A stretch of DNA of 64,000 nucleotides, taken from Terasakiella brassicae (GTDB lineage: Bacteria; Pseudomonadota; Alphaproteobacteria; Rhodospirillales; Terasakiellaceae). Shown here one piece after another: positions 7,997 to 16,852 of this stretch; the stretch's first letter is position 1; each line of letters opens with the position of its first letter. The notes under the pieces were generated by a model. It did not search any database. It saw only the letters and a list, made by a program, of their open reading frames with translations, and was not told the DNA's origin. The stretch is from NCBI RefSeq assembly GCF_014641495.1, contig NZ_BMHV01000008.1:78606-142605 (forward strand), written 5' to 3'. A program made the position numbers and the translations under genes.

Positions 7997-8093
7997 CTTA
8001 TTTTATACGCCAGTTCGGATCGGTTTTTCTGTGAGGTGCTTCACAAACCTGTTATTTTATCTTCAACAATAATACCAAGGGCTAAAATCAAAG

Positions 8094-8801
8094 ATGGTTG
8101 TTAGGGATAAAAAGGCGCTTCTGTCCAACAGTGAATTACTGAGCGGTCTGGACGAAGCCATGCTTGATCGCCTGTTGTCGATGACGGTGACACGCAGACT
8201 GGATAAAAACGAGACACTTTTTGTAAAAGGGGATCCGGGCGATAGTTTGTTCGGTGTGCAGGAAGGAAAAATAAAAATTGTGACGACTTCGCCCAACGGT
8301 AAGGAAGTCACCTTGAATATTATCGAGGAAGGGCAATTTTTCGGGGAGATTGCCTTGTTGGATGGTATGGACCGTACCGCCGATGCCATTGCGATGGAAA
8401 AAACCGAAGTTCTGGTCATTCAACGGCGCGATTTTATCCCGTTTCTGGAAAAACATCCTAAACTGTGTATTCAGGTGATGCAGTTATTGTGTCATCGTGT
8501 GCGTCTGACATCGGAAATGGTCGAAGATGCGGCCTTTTTGCCATTGGATGGACGTTTGGCGAAACGCCTTTTAAACTTAGCGGACCTTTATGGACAGGAA
8601 CAGCCCGGTGGCGGTGTGTTAATCGGTTTGAACCTGCCGCAACAGGAACTAGCCCGTATGATGGGAACCAGTCGGGAAAGCGTGAATAAACAGCTGCAAA
8701 TCTGGCGCAATCAGGGCTGGATTGAACTGGCCCGTGGCAAGGTAACGATCTTGAATGAACAAGCCTTGCAGTATGTGTTAGAGGCCGCCGAATTCGATTG
8801 A
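8094..8801 (+). CDS. Crp/Fnr-family transcriptional regulator
   Basis: A 235-residue DNA-binding regulator. Residues about 20-140 form a cyclic-nucleotide-type beta-roll; the phosphate-binding cassette region reads FGEIALLDGMDRTADA, close to that of cAMP-binding Crp proteins. Residues about 150-225 form a winged helix-turn-helix, with the recognition helix in GTSRESVNKQLQIW. The N-terminal cysteines that hold the iron-sulphur cluster in Fnr are absent, so it is probably not an Fnr oxygen sensor. The start ATG 8094 is the first in frame. A GC-rich hairpin (8784-8790 with 8804-8810) overlaps the stop but lacks a clear T run. Targets and ligand are unknown. Confidence 0.85.
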   Translation: MVVRDKKALLSNSELLSGLDEAMLDRLLSMTVTRRLDKNETLFVKGDPGDSLFGVQEGKIKIVTTSPNGKEVTLNIIEEGQFFGEIALLDGMDRTADAIAMEKTEVLVIQRRDFIPFLEKHPKLCIQVMQLLCHRVRLTSEMVEDAAFLPLDGRLAKRLLNLADLYGQEQPGGGVLIGLNLPQQELARMMGTSRESVNKQLQIWRNQGWIELARGKVTILNEQALQYVLEAAEFD

Positions 8802-8827
8802 TCCGGCGGCTTGGTCTGTCGATATGG

Positions 8828-9655
8828 TTAGGGAGCTTTTGACTCACTGCGTGCCATTTCTTCAATGGCATGGTTTTCCAGATAGTTTGTCAGGTAATGA
8901 TAGGCTTCGTCAATATCATCAGTAACGGTAAAAAGTTTTAAATCTTCCGGGCTGATGGTACCGTATTTGACCAGAGCTTCCAGATTGACCACATCATTCC
9001 AGAATTCTTTGCCATATAGAACAATCGGCAGTTTTTTGCTGACTTTTCCGGTTTGGATCAAGGTCAAGGCTTCAAACAATTCATCCAATGTGCCGTAGCC
9101 ACCGGGGAAGGCGACCATTGCCTTGGCAAGATACATAAACCAGAATTTTCGCATGAAGAAATAGCGAAATTCAAAAGATAGCTGGCGGGTGATATAGGGG
9201 TTTTGGCTTTGTTCAAACGGCAAGGTGATATTGAAGCCGAGGTTTAACCCTTTGGCTTCGGATGCGCCGCGATTTCCGGCTTCCATAATGCCGGGACCAC
9301 CACCAGTGCAGATAACAAAACGTTTCTTGCTGCCTTCCAGATTTTTGGACCAGAGCGTCAAGCGCCGGGCAAGTTCACGCGCGTCTTCATAATAACGTGA
9401 CATTTTGACATCCATTTCCGCGCGCACTAAATCACTGCTCAGTTTTTTGGCTTCTTCCAGTTTTTTTTCGGCGATATCGCGAGGAAGAAGGCGGGCGGAC
9501 CCAAAAAAGATGATGGTGTCTTCGACGTTTTGCGACTCAAAACGGGCATCGGGTTCGATATATTCCGACAGGATACGCAATGGGCGGCCTTCGCGACCCT
9601 CGATAAAATGTTTGTTCAAATAAGCCTGAACGGGGGGATAGGGAGACTCAACCAT
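8828..9655 (-). CDS. LOG-family (lysine decarboxylase-like) nucleotide hydrolase
   Basis: A 275-residue protein from ATG 9655, chosen because TTGAGGTG lies just upstream; the TTG at 9667 is part of that site. It contains the family motifs GGGPGIMEAGNRG and PGGYGTLDE, the latter marking the LOG family of Rossmann-fold phosphoribohydrolases that release cytokinin-type bases from their ribotides. Bacterial members are often called 'TIGR00730 family' or mislabelled lysine decarboxylases. An N-terminal extension of about 45 residues precedes the fold, as in the longer group of LOG proteins. Cytoplasmic; substrate in this organism unknown. It is convergent with the Crp/Fnr gene. Confidence 0.85.
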   Translation of the reverse strand: MVESPYPPVQAYLNKHFIEGREGRPLRILSEYIEPDARFESQNVEDTIIFFGSARLLPRDIAEKKLEEAKKLSSDLVRAEMDVKMSRYYEDARELARRLTLWSKNLEGSKKRFVICTGGGPGIMEAGNRGASEAKGLNLGFNITLPFEQSQNPYITRQLSFEFRYFFMRKFWFMYLAKAMVAFPGGYGTLDELFEALTLIQTGKVSKKLPIVLYGKEFWNDVVNLEALVKYGTISPEDLKLFTVTDDIDEAYHYLTNYLENHAIEEMARSESKAP

Positions 9656-9752
9656 GCGACACCTCAATTTTTGTTGTTATTTTATAATAGTTTGTATTTG
9701 TTAATAAAAATTGCAAGAGGGAGGACGGTTTTTTGAATTTTTTATAAAGAGG

Positions 9753-10217
9753 CTATTTTTCCCATTTGGAAAGGGCATCATCATCAGATTCGCGAGCATC
9801 AACCCAACTGCCGGTCCCTGTATTGTCTTCTTCAAGTTTCCAAAAAGGGGCCTTGGTTTTTAAAAAGTCCATCAGGAATTGCGCAGATTCAAAGGCAGCC
9901 TGACGATGGGCCGAAGCCGTCACCACCAGGACGATATTTTCCCCGGGTTCCATACGGCCATAGCGATGAATGATCAGGACATCTTCCAAGGGCCAGCGTT
10001 GGCGTGCCGTTTCTTCAATTTCGGCCAGTTTTTTTTCTGTCATGCCGGGGTAATGTTCCAGCGTCATGGCGCAAACGCGGGTGTTGTCTTCTTTGGTATG
10101 CTGGAAATCGCGAACCAATCCAACAAAAGAACAAATGCCGCCTATGGCCGTGTTGCCGTGGCTCAAGGCATTGATTTCCGCCCCGACATCAAAGTTTTCT
10201 TTCTGAACGCGGATCAT
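9753..10217 (-). CDS. moaE: Molybdopterin synthase catalytic subunit MoaE
   Basis: A 154-residue protein. ATG 10217 is preferred because it follows GGGGGGTGAT, which is also the end of moaD; a longer frame to 10262 overlaps moaD. It has the MoaE signature: GGICSFVGLVRD near the N terminus, LEHYPGMTEKKL, the RYGRMEPGE loop and an AAFESAQFLMDFLKTKAPFWK segment holding the catalytic lysines. MoaE with MoaD inserts two sulphurs into cyclic pyranopterin monophosphate to make molybdopterin. It is the last gene of pgsA-mobB-moeA-moaD-moaE. Confidence is high. Confidence 0.95.
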   Translation of the reverse strand: MIRVQKENFDVGAEINALSHGNTAIGGICSFVGLVRDFQHTKEDNTRVCAMTLEHYPGMTEKKLAEIEETARQRWPLEDVLIIHRYGRMEPGENIVLVVTASAHRQAAFESAQFLMDFLKTKAPFWKLEEDNTGTGSWVDARESDDDALSKWEK

Positions 10218-10221
10218 AAAA

Positions 10222-10473
10222 TCACCCCCCTGTGACAGGTGGGAAAATGGCGAATTCGTCACCGTTTTGGATGGTGTCGTCCATCTGGGCGTAATCCTGA
10301 TTTAGGGCAACACGGATGACTTTGTCTTCACCCAAGGCTTCTGCATAAACCTCTCCCTTGGTGCGCAGGTAATCCAAAACATCGCCAACGGTTTTAACGG
10401 TGTCGGGCAGGTCGATTTCTTCTTCGGCACAACCGATTTTTGTGCGCAGCCATGCGAAATAGAGAACTTTCAT
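10222..10473 (-). CDS. moaD: Molybdopterin synthase sulphur-carrier subunit MoaD
   Basis: An 83-residue ubiquitin-like protein starting with the MoaD-type VLYFAWLRTKIG strand and ending in the required Gly-Gly (FPPVTGG), where sulphur is carried as a thiocarboxylate. It partners MoaE, encoded 4 bases downstream, in molybdopterin synthase. Its start overlaps the moeA stop by one base (TAATG), so it is likely translated by re-initiation. Confidence 0.95.
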   Translation of the reverse strand: MKVLYFAWLRTKIGCAEEEIDLPDTVKTVGDVLDYLRTKGEVYAEALGEDKVIRVALNQDYAQMDDTIQNGDEFAIFPPVTGG

Positions 10474-11732
10474 TACTGATTTACCTCGCTATAAGGGATG
10501 AAATCGACCAGATCACCGGTTTCAATTTTATGCACATGATCGGGAATTTCCACCAGCCCGTCCGTTTTGACCATTGAGGTTAAAACACCGGACCCGGTGG
10601 TGTGGAACAATTCAACGACCGGGCCGTAAGGTGTGTCTTTTAGATAGGCCCGTTGCCATTCATAACGTCCACCTTTGTGATCCAGTTCAAAAGCGGCGGC
10701 AACTTTGTAGCTGCGACTTTGAATATCGCTTCGCCCTGCAAAACCGGCAATCATGGGCCGGGCAATCATCATAAAGGTGACAAGCGTTGCAACCGGATTA
10801 CCCGGCAGCCCAATGAAGGGTTTGCCTGCAATGTCCCCCAGGGCAATGGGGCGACCGGGCTTAATGGCAATGCGCCAGAAATCGATTTTCCCCAGTGTTT
10901 TGACAGCGGATTTAACGTGGTCTTCTTCCCCCATCGAAACCCCGCCGGAGGTAAACAGGATATCGTGATCTTGTGCGGCGTGTTTCAAGGCATTGGTAAT
11001 AGTGGTTAAATCATCCGGTAGGATGCCAAGATCGGTGACTTCAAACCCCATGCTGTCCAACATGGACATGACGGTGTAGCGATTGATGTCGTAAATGCAG
11101 CCGTCTTCCAAATCCTGTCCCGGGTCGCGGATTTCATCACCCGTTGAAAAAACAGCGATTTTTAAAGGGACGTACACATTTAAGTCTGTCTTGCCGATTG
11201 AAGCACATACACCGATATCGGCAGCGCGCAATTTGCGGCCCTTTTTCAGGACAACGTCACCGGTCTGGATGTCTTCGCCTGCTTTGCGGCGGTTGGCCCC
11301 TTGTTTGGCAGCACATCCTTGCGCAAAGGTCACGACCCCGTCTTTTTCACAGGCGTTTTCCTGCATGACAACCGTATCGGCGCCTTGTGGCATCGCTGCG
11401 CCGGTAAAAATACGAAAAGTCTCGCCCGGATTAAGGGGGCGGTCCATCGGGTGTCCGGCGGCAATCCGGGCGGTGACGGGCAGCTTGGTTTCACCATGTG
11501 GATTCAAATCGGCAAAGCGTAGGGCATACCCATCCATTGCGGAATTATCGTGTGGCGGAACATTGCGCGGGGAGATGATATCTTCTGCCAGAATTTTACC
11601 GACACATTGGCGCAAAGGTAAAGAGGTGGTTTGTGCAATCGGCTTGACCGTTTCTGCGATTTTGCGCCGTGCCTCGGGCAGAGGCATCATGTCATCGGCA
11701 TGGGAAAAACAGCAGTCAAAAACGGGTGTCAT
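10473..11732 (-). CDS. moeA: Molybdopterin molybdenumtransferase MoeA
   Basis: A 419-residue enzyme that inserts molybdate into adenylylated molybdopterin, the last step of basic molybdenum cofactor synthesis. Visible family segments include the early PPHDNSAMDGYA motif, the GTGDEI-like FSTGDEI, the substrate-binding TSGGVSMGEEDHVK and KPGRPIALG, then FIGLPGNPVATLVTF. These match domains II, III and IV of MoeA. Length is typical. It overlaps mobB by 4 bases upstream and moaD by 1 base downstream, so it sits in a tightly coupled cofactor operon. Cytoplasmic. The call is secure. Confidence 0.96.
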   Translation of the reverse strand: MTPVFDCCFSHADDMMPLPEARRKIAETVKPIAQTTSLPLRQCVGKILAEDIISPRNVPPHDNSAMDGYALRFADLNPHGETKLPVTARIAAGHPMDRPLNPGETFRIFTGAAMPQGADTVVMQENACEKDGVVTFAQGCAAKQGANRRKAGEDIQTGDVVLKKGRKLRAADIGVCASIGKTDLNVYVPLKIAVFSTGDEIRDPGQDLEDGCIYDINRYTVMSMLDSMGFEVTDLGILPDDLTTITNALKHAAQDHDILFTSGGVSMGEEDHVKSAVKTLGKIDFWRIAIKPGRPIALGDIAGKPFIGLPGNPVATLVTFMMIARPMIAGFAGRSDIQSRSYKVAAAFELDHKGGRYEWQRAYLKDTPYGPVVELFHTTGSGVLTSMVKTDGLVEIPDHVHKIETGDLVDFIPYSEVNQ

Positions 11733-12235
11733 GGTTCTCTCCGCAAATCCAGATGCGAGATAATAAAGTCGGCAATGCCTTCGATGTCTTTGAGGTCGAT
11801 CAAGGGGCGGTCAATATCACGTAATTGTTCGTCACTGGCGACGGCAAGAATGGTCGGGTCGTCGGGCCAAAGCGGTTCGCGCCCATAAGACGGACGATGG
11901 ACTTCTATTTTGGGATGGTTATTAAATTTAAAACCTTCAATCAGGACAAGGTCTACATCGCTCATATGCTGGATGAGATCTTCGATTTCGGGTTCTTCAT
12001 CCCCGCGCAATTCGTGCAGTAAGGCCCAGCGATGACTGGAAGCCAGCATGACTTCTTTGGCCCCGGCTTCGCGCTGGCGATAAGAATCTTTGCCCGGCTG
12101 GTCGATATCGAACTGGTGATGGGTATGCTTGATGGTGGAAACGTTAAAACCATGTTTGGTGATTGCCGGGATCAGAACTTCCAGCAAGGTGGTTTTGCCG
12201 CTGCCGCTTTTACCAACGATACCAAATATTTTCAT
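11729..12235 (-). CDS. mobB: Molybdopterin-guanine dinucleotide biosynthesis adaptor MobB
   Basis: A 168-residue P-loop GTPase: the Walker A motif is GKSGSGKTTLLE at residues about 8-19. It is followed by the MobB-type STIKHTHHQFDID segment and LVLIEGFK, which acts as the Walker B region. MobB assists MobA in attaching GMP to the molybdenum cofactor; mobA itself is not in the window. The gene begins directly after the pgsA stop and overlaps moeA by 4 bases. Also annotated as molybdopterin-guanine dinucleotide biosynthesis protein B. Confidence 0.94.
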   Translation of the reverse strand: MKIFGIVGKSGSGKTTLLEVLIPAITKHGFNVSTIKHTHHQFDIDQPGKDSYRQREAGAKEVMLASSHRWALLHELRGDEEPEIEDLIQHMSDVDLVLIEGFKFNNHPKIEVHRPSYGREPLWPDDPTILAVASDEQLRDIDRPLIDLKDIEGIADFIISHLDLRREP

Positions 12236-12796
12236 TTAATCGACCATATGCTTTAAACCGGTGCGCAAATAATCGTACCCGGTAATCATCGTCAAAAGGG
12301 CTGCAAGCCATAAACCGACATATCCGACCGTAACTGTTTCAGCGACCCACAAATAAGGCCCGGCGTTTCCGACGATCAGAAAACCCAAGGCCAGCATTTG
12401 AATGGTGGTTTTCCATTTGGCCAATAGGGTAACGGGGACGGATATTTTGGTTTCTGCCAAAAATTCGCGCAAACCGGAAACCAGTAACTCACGCACCAAA
12501 ATAACGCCTGCTGCCAAAACATGGATGCCTTCGATCGGGCCAAACCCCATGAGCATGACAATCAGCGTCCCGATAAGAAGCTTGTCAGCAATCGGGTCCA
12601 TAAATTTACCAAGGGCGGATTGCAGGTCCATTCTGCGGGCGAGCCAGCCATCAAAGAAATCGGTGATACAGGCATAGACATATAATGAAAAGGCCATCCA
12701 GTTGCCTTCGGGTTCGCCAACCATATATAGACCGACCAAAACGGGGATGATCAGAATGCGTGACGCTGTCAGGATATTGGGAACGTTCCAGAGCAT
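12236..12796 (-). CDS. pgsA: CDP-diacylglycerol-glycerol-3-phosphate 3-phosphatidyltransferase
   Basis: A 186-residue integral membrane enzyme making phosphatidylglycerol phosphate, the first committed step to phosphatidylglycerol and cardiolipin. The CDP-alcohol phosphotransferase signature D-G-x2-A-R-x8-G-x3-D-x3-D is visible as FFDGWLARRM, then SALGKFMDPIADK. Several hydrophobic helices follow. The N terminus (LWNVPNILTASRI) is typical of PgsA. It is the first gene of the molybdenum cofactor operon. uvrC often lies directly upstream of pgsA in related genomes; here a plus-strand gene (12994-13746) intervenes. Confidence 0.95.
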   Translation of the reverse strand: MLWNVPNILTASRILIIPVLVGLYMVGEPEGNWMAFSLYVYACITDFFDGWLARRMDLQSALGKFMDPIADKLLIGTLIVMLMGFGPIEGIHVLAAGVILVRELLVSGLREFLAETKISVPVTLLAKWKTTIQMLALGFLIVGNAGPYLWVAETVTVGYVGLWLAALLTMITGYDYLRTGLKHMVD

Positions 12797-12993
12797 TTGA
12801 ATTTTTCTTTATATGAACAGGATGAGCGCAAAGGCCAAAATAGACCATAGGCCTTTTAAAAAAAAGCGGCTTTTTTCTTATCGTCTTTTTACATATTTTG
12901 ACAGGTAAATCTTTTCCTTTTTGCCAAGCAAGCTATCCAAGTGTAAGCTAAAAGAAAACAGGTGCACATCAGAATGGGGGATAATTAGACTTT
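12797..12993. other. AT-rich intergenic region between divergent pgsA and solute-binding gene
   Basis: This 197-base stretch must hold the starts of both divergent transcripts. It is AT-rich, with a run of A and T around 12855-12880. A TTGACA at 12898-12903 is the only strong promoter-like hexamer, but no good -10 stands 16-18 bases from it. I see no gene or convincing terminator. Confidence 0.4.
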
Positions 12994-13746
12994 ATGGGAA
13001 AGAAGATACTCATAAATATGTTTATTTTGTGCCTGTTTTTATCGGCACCCTTGCGGATATCTTTTGCCAACCCTTCACAAAACTATGTGGAAGTTGCTGT
13101 CCCCATTATTTCACAATTGGTGCATCAGGACGGGAGCGGGAAATGGCAAGGTCCGTTGATTGACCTTTTAAAGCGTGCGGAACAGGAAATTGGCATTCCT
13201 TTTCATTTGCGCATGGTGCCTTTTAAACGGGCGGTGCTGATGGTGGGAGAAGGCGATACCGATTTTGGTGTCTTTATGGAAAGCTCTAAACGCAATCAGA
13301 TCGGTATGCCGATTGTGAAGTTGGGGGATGCCCAGTTCATTATTGTCTCGTTAAAAGACAAACCGATCCGTAGCATCAACGAATTGGAAAATAAATCCAT
13401 TGCCCGTATTCGGGGCGGGGCGGAAATCAAGACCCTGAAGGGGGTGCCGGGTTTGAAGTATTATTACTTTAATAATCACAACGATGGGACGCGCCTTTTA
13501 CAGTATGGACGTGTTGATGCCTTGGTTACGGCGGATTTCCGTCTCTTGGATGCGGTGGATCAGAATATGGTGACGTTTGCAGAATTGGCGGAACCTGTTC
13601 CGCTGGAACCGAGGGAACTTTGGCTCTATTGGTCATGGAAATCAAATCTGGATTTCTCGTTGGTTCGGCGTTTGAAGAGTATTCCAAATCTGCATTTAGC
13701 GCCGCTTGATCCGGCAAAATTGCGGGAACGCTATCTGGCAAAATAA
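12994..13746 (+). CDS. Periplasmic solute-binding protein, family 3-like
   Basis: A 250-residue exported protein with a signal peptide (GKK, hydrophobic core, cleavage near SFANPS at about residue 26). The mature part has the type II periplasmic binding fold of amino-acid-type (family 3) proteins: an early WQGPLIDLLKRAEQEIG segment, the hinge-like IRSINELENKSIARIRGGAE, and late VDALVTADFRLL. No transporter permease or ATPase gene is adjacent, so it may work alone as a sensor or with a distant transporter. It is inserted in opposite orientation between uvrC and pgsA and ends one base before the uvrC stop, without a visible terminator. Confidence 0.75.
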   Translation: MGKKILINMFILCLFLSAPLRISFANPSQNYVEVAVPIISQLVHQDGSGKWQGPLIDLLKRAEQEIGIPFHLRMVPFKRAVLMVGEGDTDFGVFMESSKRNQIGMPIVKLGDAQFIIVSLKDKPIRSINELENKSIARIRGGAEIKTLKGVPGLKYYYFNNHNDGTRLLQYGRVDALVTADFRLLDAVDQNMVTFAELAEPVPLEPRELWLYWSWKSNLDFSLVRRLKSIPNLHLAPLDPAKLRERYLAK

Positions 13747-13747
13747 A

Positions 13748-15649
13748 TTAATTTTCGTGAAAATGATCGTAAATCAGTTTGGCGGTTGTCTTGTTGATAC
13801 CGTCAACGGCCTCCAGATCGCTTAAGCCCGCTTGGGCCACACCTTTGGCGGACCCGAAATGATGGAGCAAGGCTTTTTTTCGTTTGGCGCCGACCCCGTT
13901 AATATCATCCAGAACGGATTTTGTAGTGGCCTTGCCGCGTTTGGCACGATGGGTGCCGATGGCGAAGCGATGGGCCTCGTCGCGCAGGCGCTGGATGAAA
14001 TGATTGACCGGGTCGGTATGTTCTAATTGAAACGGTTCCTGTCCGGGGATGACGATTTTATCATATCCGGCATTTCGTTCCGGTCCTTTGGAAATCCCGG
14101 CCAAGGTGACATCGTCGATGCCGAGTTCTTCAAAAACGGAAATTGCGACCCCCAGTTGCCCTTTGCCCCCATCGATAATGACAAGGTCCGGCCATTGGCC
14201 TTTTTCCTTATCGGGGTCTTCCTTGATGGCGCGGCTGAAACGGCGGGTTAAGACTTCACGCATCATGGCGTAATCATCATCGCTTTGCGCCGTTTTGATG
14301 TTGAATTTACGATAGGCATTTTTGATGAAACCATCCGGCCCGGCAGCAATCATGGCTCCGACCGAGTTGGTCCCCTGAATGTGGGAGTTATCGTAAACCT
14401 CGATCCTTTCCGGCATGGACTCCATTTGCATAATGCGCTGGGTTTCCTGCAACAAACGACGTTGTGACGCACTTTGCGCCAATCGGCGTCCCAAGGCTTC
14501 GCGGGCGTTGTTCATGGCATGAGTAATCAATTTGGTTTTTTCGCCGCGTTTTGGGCATTGCAGTGAAATTTTACGTTCAGCCCGTACGCAAAGGGCTTCT
14601 TCTAAAATGGCGTGACCGGGGAGGTCATGGCTGACAAGGATTTGTTTGGGCGGCTGTTTATCGGCATAAAATTGTCCGATGAAGGCTTCCAGAATATCGG
14701 GCAATTCTTCTTTCGACCCATGTGCGGGATAATAGGCCCGGTTACCGAAATTGGCTCCGGCGCGAAAGAAAAAGACCTGAATGCAGGTTTGTCCGCCATC
14801 AAGGAAACCGGCGATAACATCGGCTTCTTCCAGTCCTTCAATATTGATATCCTGGCGTTGTTGAATACGCGTCATTGCTGAAATGCGGTCTCGATAAATC
14901 GCGGCCTCTTCAAATTCGAGGTTTTCGCTCGCTTCTGCCATGCGTTGCGCCAATTCGTTTTGCAAGGCTTTGCTGTCACCGCGCAAAAATCGTTCGGACT
15001 GTTCCACAAGTTTTGCATATTCGCGCACAGAAATACGCCCGACACAAGGGGCAGAACATCGCTTGATTTGATATTGTAAACAAGGGCGTGTGCGGGATGC
15101 AAAAATACTGTCTGAACAGGGCCGCAGCAAAAAAGCCCGTTGCAGGGTGTTCAAGGTTTCGTTGACGGCCCAGGCGGATGCAAAGGGGCCGAAATAGCGC
15201 CCTTTGCGGTTTTTTGCACCGCGATGTTTGAGGACTTGTGGATAGTCATGGTCCCCGGTAACAAGGATCATGGGAAAAGATTTATCGTCGCGTAGTAAGA
15301 TATTATAACGCGGCTTTAATTTCTTGATCAGGTTCGATTCCAGAAGCAAGGCTTCGGCTTCGGTATGGGTGGTAATGAATTCCATCGCATAGGTTTGCGA
15401 GATCATGCGTTGAATGCGGATGGTCAGGCGTTGTGGCGTTGTATAGTTTGCGACCCGTTTTTTTAACGACTTGGCTTTCCCCACATAAAGAACATCGCCT
15501 TTTTCATTCAACATCCGATAGACACCGGGGCGAGAGGCGAGTGTTTTCAAATAACCTTTGATCACATCCATACCCCGGGTGAGCGAGCCTTTAATGCCGC
15601 TGTCCGGGACTTCCAATGTGCTGTTTTCTTCGTGCCTGAGTTCGTTCAT
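13748..15649 (-). CDS. uvrC: Excinuclease ABC subunit C (UvrC)
   Basis: A 633-residue nucleotide-excision-repair nuclease that cuts on both sides of a DNA lesion after UvrAB loading. Domains in order: GIY-YIG endonuclease near residues 35-115 (GVYRML, then VLYVGKAKSLKKRV), a four-cysteine segment (CSDS to CSAPC), the UVR motif, the RNase H-like C-terminal nuclease (VIIDGGKGQLG) and a final helix-hairpin-helix pair (DDINGVGAKRKKALLHHFGS). Length is usual. The ATG at 15649 gives a 26-residue leader before the next methionine; either could be the start. It is divergent from the DUF2125 gene. Confidence 0.97.
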   Translation of the reverse strand: MNELRHEENSTLEVPDSGIKGSLTRGMDVIKGYLKTLASRPGVYRMLNEKGDVLYVGKAKSLKKRVANYTTPQRLTIRIQRMISQTYAMEFITTHTEAEALLLESNLIKKLKPRYNILLRDDKSFPMILVTGDHDYPQVLKHRGAKNRKGRYFGPFASAWAVNETLNTLQRAFLLRPCSDSIFASRTRPCLQYQIKRCSAPCVGRISVREYAKLVEQSERFLRGDSKALQNELAQRMAEASENLEFEEAAIYRDRISAMTRIQQRQDINIEGLEEADVIAGFLDGGQTCIQVFFFRAGANFGNRAYYPAHGSKEELPDILEAFIGQFYADKQPPKQILVSHDLPGHAILEEALCVRAERKISLQCPKRGEKTKLITHAMNNAREALGRRLAQSASQRRLLQETQRIMQMESMPERIEVYDNSHIQGTNSVGAMIAAGPDGFIKNAYRKFNIKTAQSDDDYAMMREVLTRRFSRAIKEDPDKEKGQWPDLVIIDGGKGQLGVAISVFEELGIDDVTLAGISKGPERNAGYDKIVIPGQEPFQLEHTDPVNHFIQRLRDEAHRFAIGTHRAKRGKATTKSVLDDINGVGAKRKKALLHHFGSAKGVAQAGLSDLEAVDGINKTTAKLIYDHFHEN

Positions 15650-15756
15650 AAATTCAGAGATGGCCCATTCCCATCAATTCGTCAACCAATGTCATTGTCC
15701 TTTGCGGGATTTGTCGGCTATAACATTTTCAAAAATTCATTTTGGTTAGGACAAGA

Positions 15757-16842
15757 ATGGCCCGCGTTCCCCATCCCACAAAAACGCATATTGCCCTGAA
15801 TTATAAGGAACCGTTGTCGGTGCGCCTTGGACGTTATGCGGCTTATAGCGGGGCGAGCTTTGCTGTACTGGCCATTCTTTATAGTCTGGCGTGGTTTGGA
15901 ACGTCCATGTTGCTGCGCGCTGGCGTTCAGGACTGGTTTGCCGCGCGCAACGCACAAGGTTATGTCGCAAAATATGATGATCAAAAAGCCCGCATTACAG
16001 GGTTTCCTTTTGCGCTGAATATCCGTTTGAAAGATGTCGTGTTTGCACCACCCCTTGATGCATCAGGAAAACGGGCGTGGAGCTGGCAAATCGCATCACT
16101 GGATTTATCGACACTGCCGCTGCCTTGGACATTGCGGACCCTAAACGTGGATATGAGTGCTCCCCAAAGCCTATCAATGAATGCTCAGACCTATCGGGGG
16201 CAGGCAAAAAGGTTTCAACTGACATTTGACTGGATGTCAAAAGGGGTGCCGGATGAAATATCGCTGGATATTGCGCAGTGGAACTTGCATGGGGAACAAC
16301 AGGCTTTAAGCCTTGATCACGTACAACTGGATGCCCGGCGCCAATCGTCCGGGGATTATCAGTTTGAACTAAAAGGGCAGGATATTGATTTGCCGAATGC
16401 CATCATCGGTATGGGCAAAAAACTTTCGCAAGTTTTGGCGCGTGGTCGTTTCACACATAATTTTGCGACACAAAAATGGTCAAAAACAGCGATTGAAGAA
16501 TGGCGTGATCGGGGGGGGACTTTAGAATTTGAAAGATTGTTGATTGACTATGCGCCTTTGTCCTTGCAGGGTAACGGGACACTGGCACTCGATGGTGACT
16601 TGCAGATTGTAGGGGCCTTTAGTGCCCGTATTCAGGGGTTCTTTGAAACAGTGGAACGTTTGCGCCGTGCTCGCGTTATTCGTGGCCCCGATGCCAGCAT
16701 GGCCAAGGTTGTTTTGGGAATGCTGGCGAAATATCCAGGAAACGGCGGACCGGCAACGATAAGCGTGGCGCTAACCTTGCAGGAACGTGCCTTGTTTGCA
16801 GGCCCGGTCCGACTTATTGAAATACCGCAACTTAAGTGGTGA
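15757..16842 (+). CDS. DUF2125-family exported protein
   Basis: A 361-residue protein from ATG 15757 (an upstream TTG in frame at 15742 has weaker support). One hydrophobic segment lies near residues 28-55, acting as anchor or signal. The remainder is beta-rich, with the family-like GFPFALNIRLKDVVFAPP block near residue 84 and repeated amphipathic strands, resembling AsmA-like lipid-bridge or lipoprotein-fold proteins of DUF2125, a family common in alphaproteobacteria. No enzymatic motif is seen. It lies 10 bases before the aminotransferase gene, so the two are likely cotranscribed, though a joint function is not evident. Confidence 0.7.
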   Translation: MARVPHPTKTHIALNYKEPLSVRLGRYAAYSGASFAVLAILYSLAWFGTSMLLRAGVQDWFAARNAQGYVAKYDDQKARITGFPFALNIRLKDVVFAPPLDASGKRAWSWQIASLDLSTLPLPWTLRTLNVDMSAPQSLSMNAQTYRGQAKRFQLTFDWMSKGVPDEISLDIAQWNLHGEQQALSLDHVQLDARRQSSGDYQFELKGQDIDLPNAIIGMGKKLSQVLARGRFTHNFATQKWSKTAIEEWRDRGGTLEFERLLIDYAPLSLQGNGTLALDGDLQIVGAFSARIQGFFETVERLRRARVIRGPDASMAKVVLGMLAKYPGNGGPATISVALTLQERALFAGPVRLIEIPQLKW

Positions 16843-16852
16843 GAAAGATAAA

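Noticed and set aside
8784..8810. GC-rich hairpin at the end of the Crp/Fnr gene as a terminator
   Set aside because: It overlaps the stop codon and has no T run, so it is not a convincing terminator.
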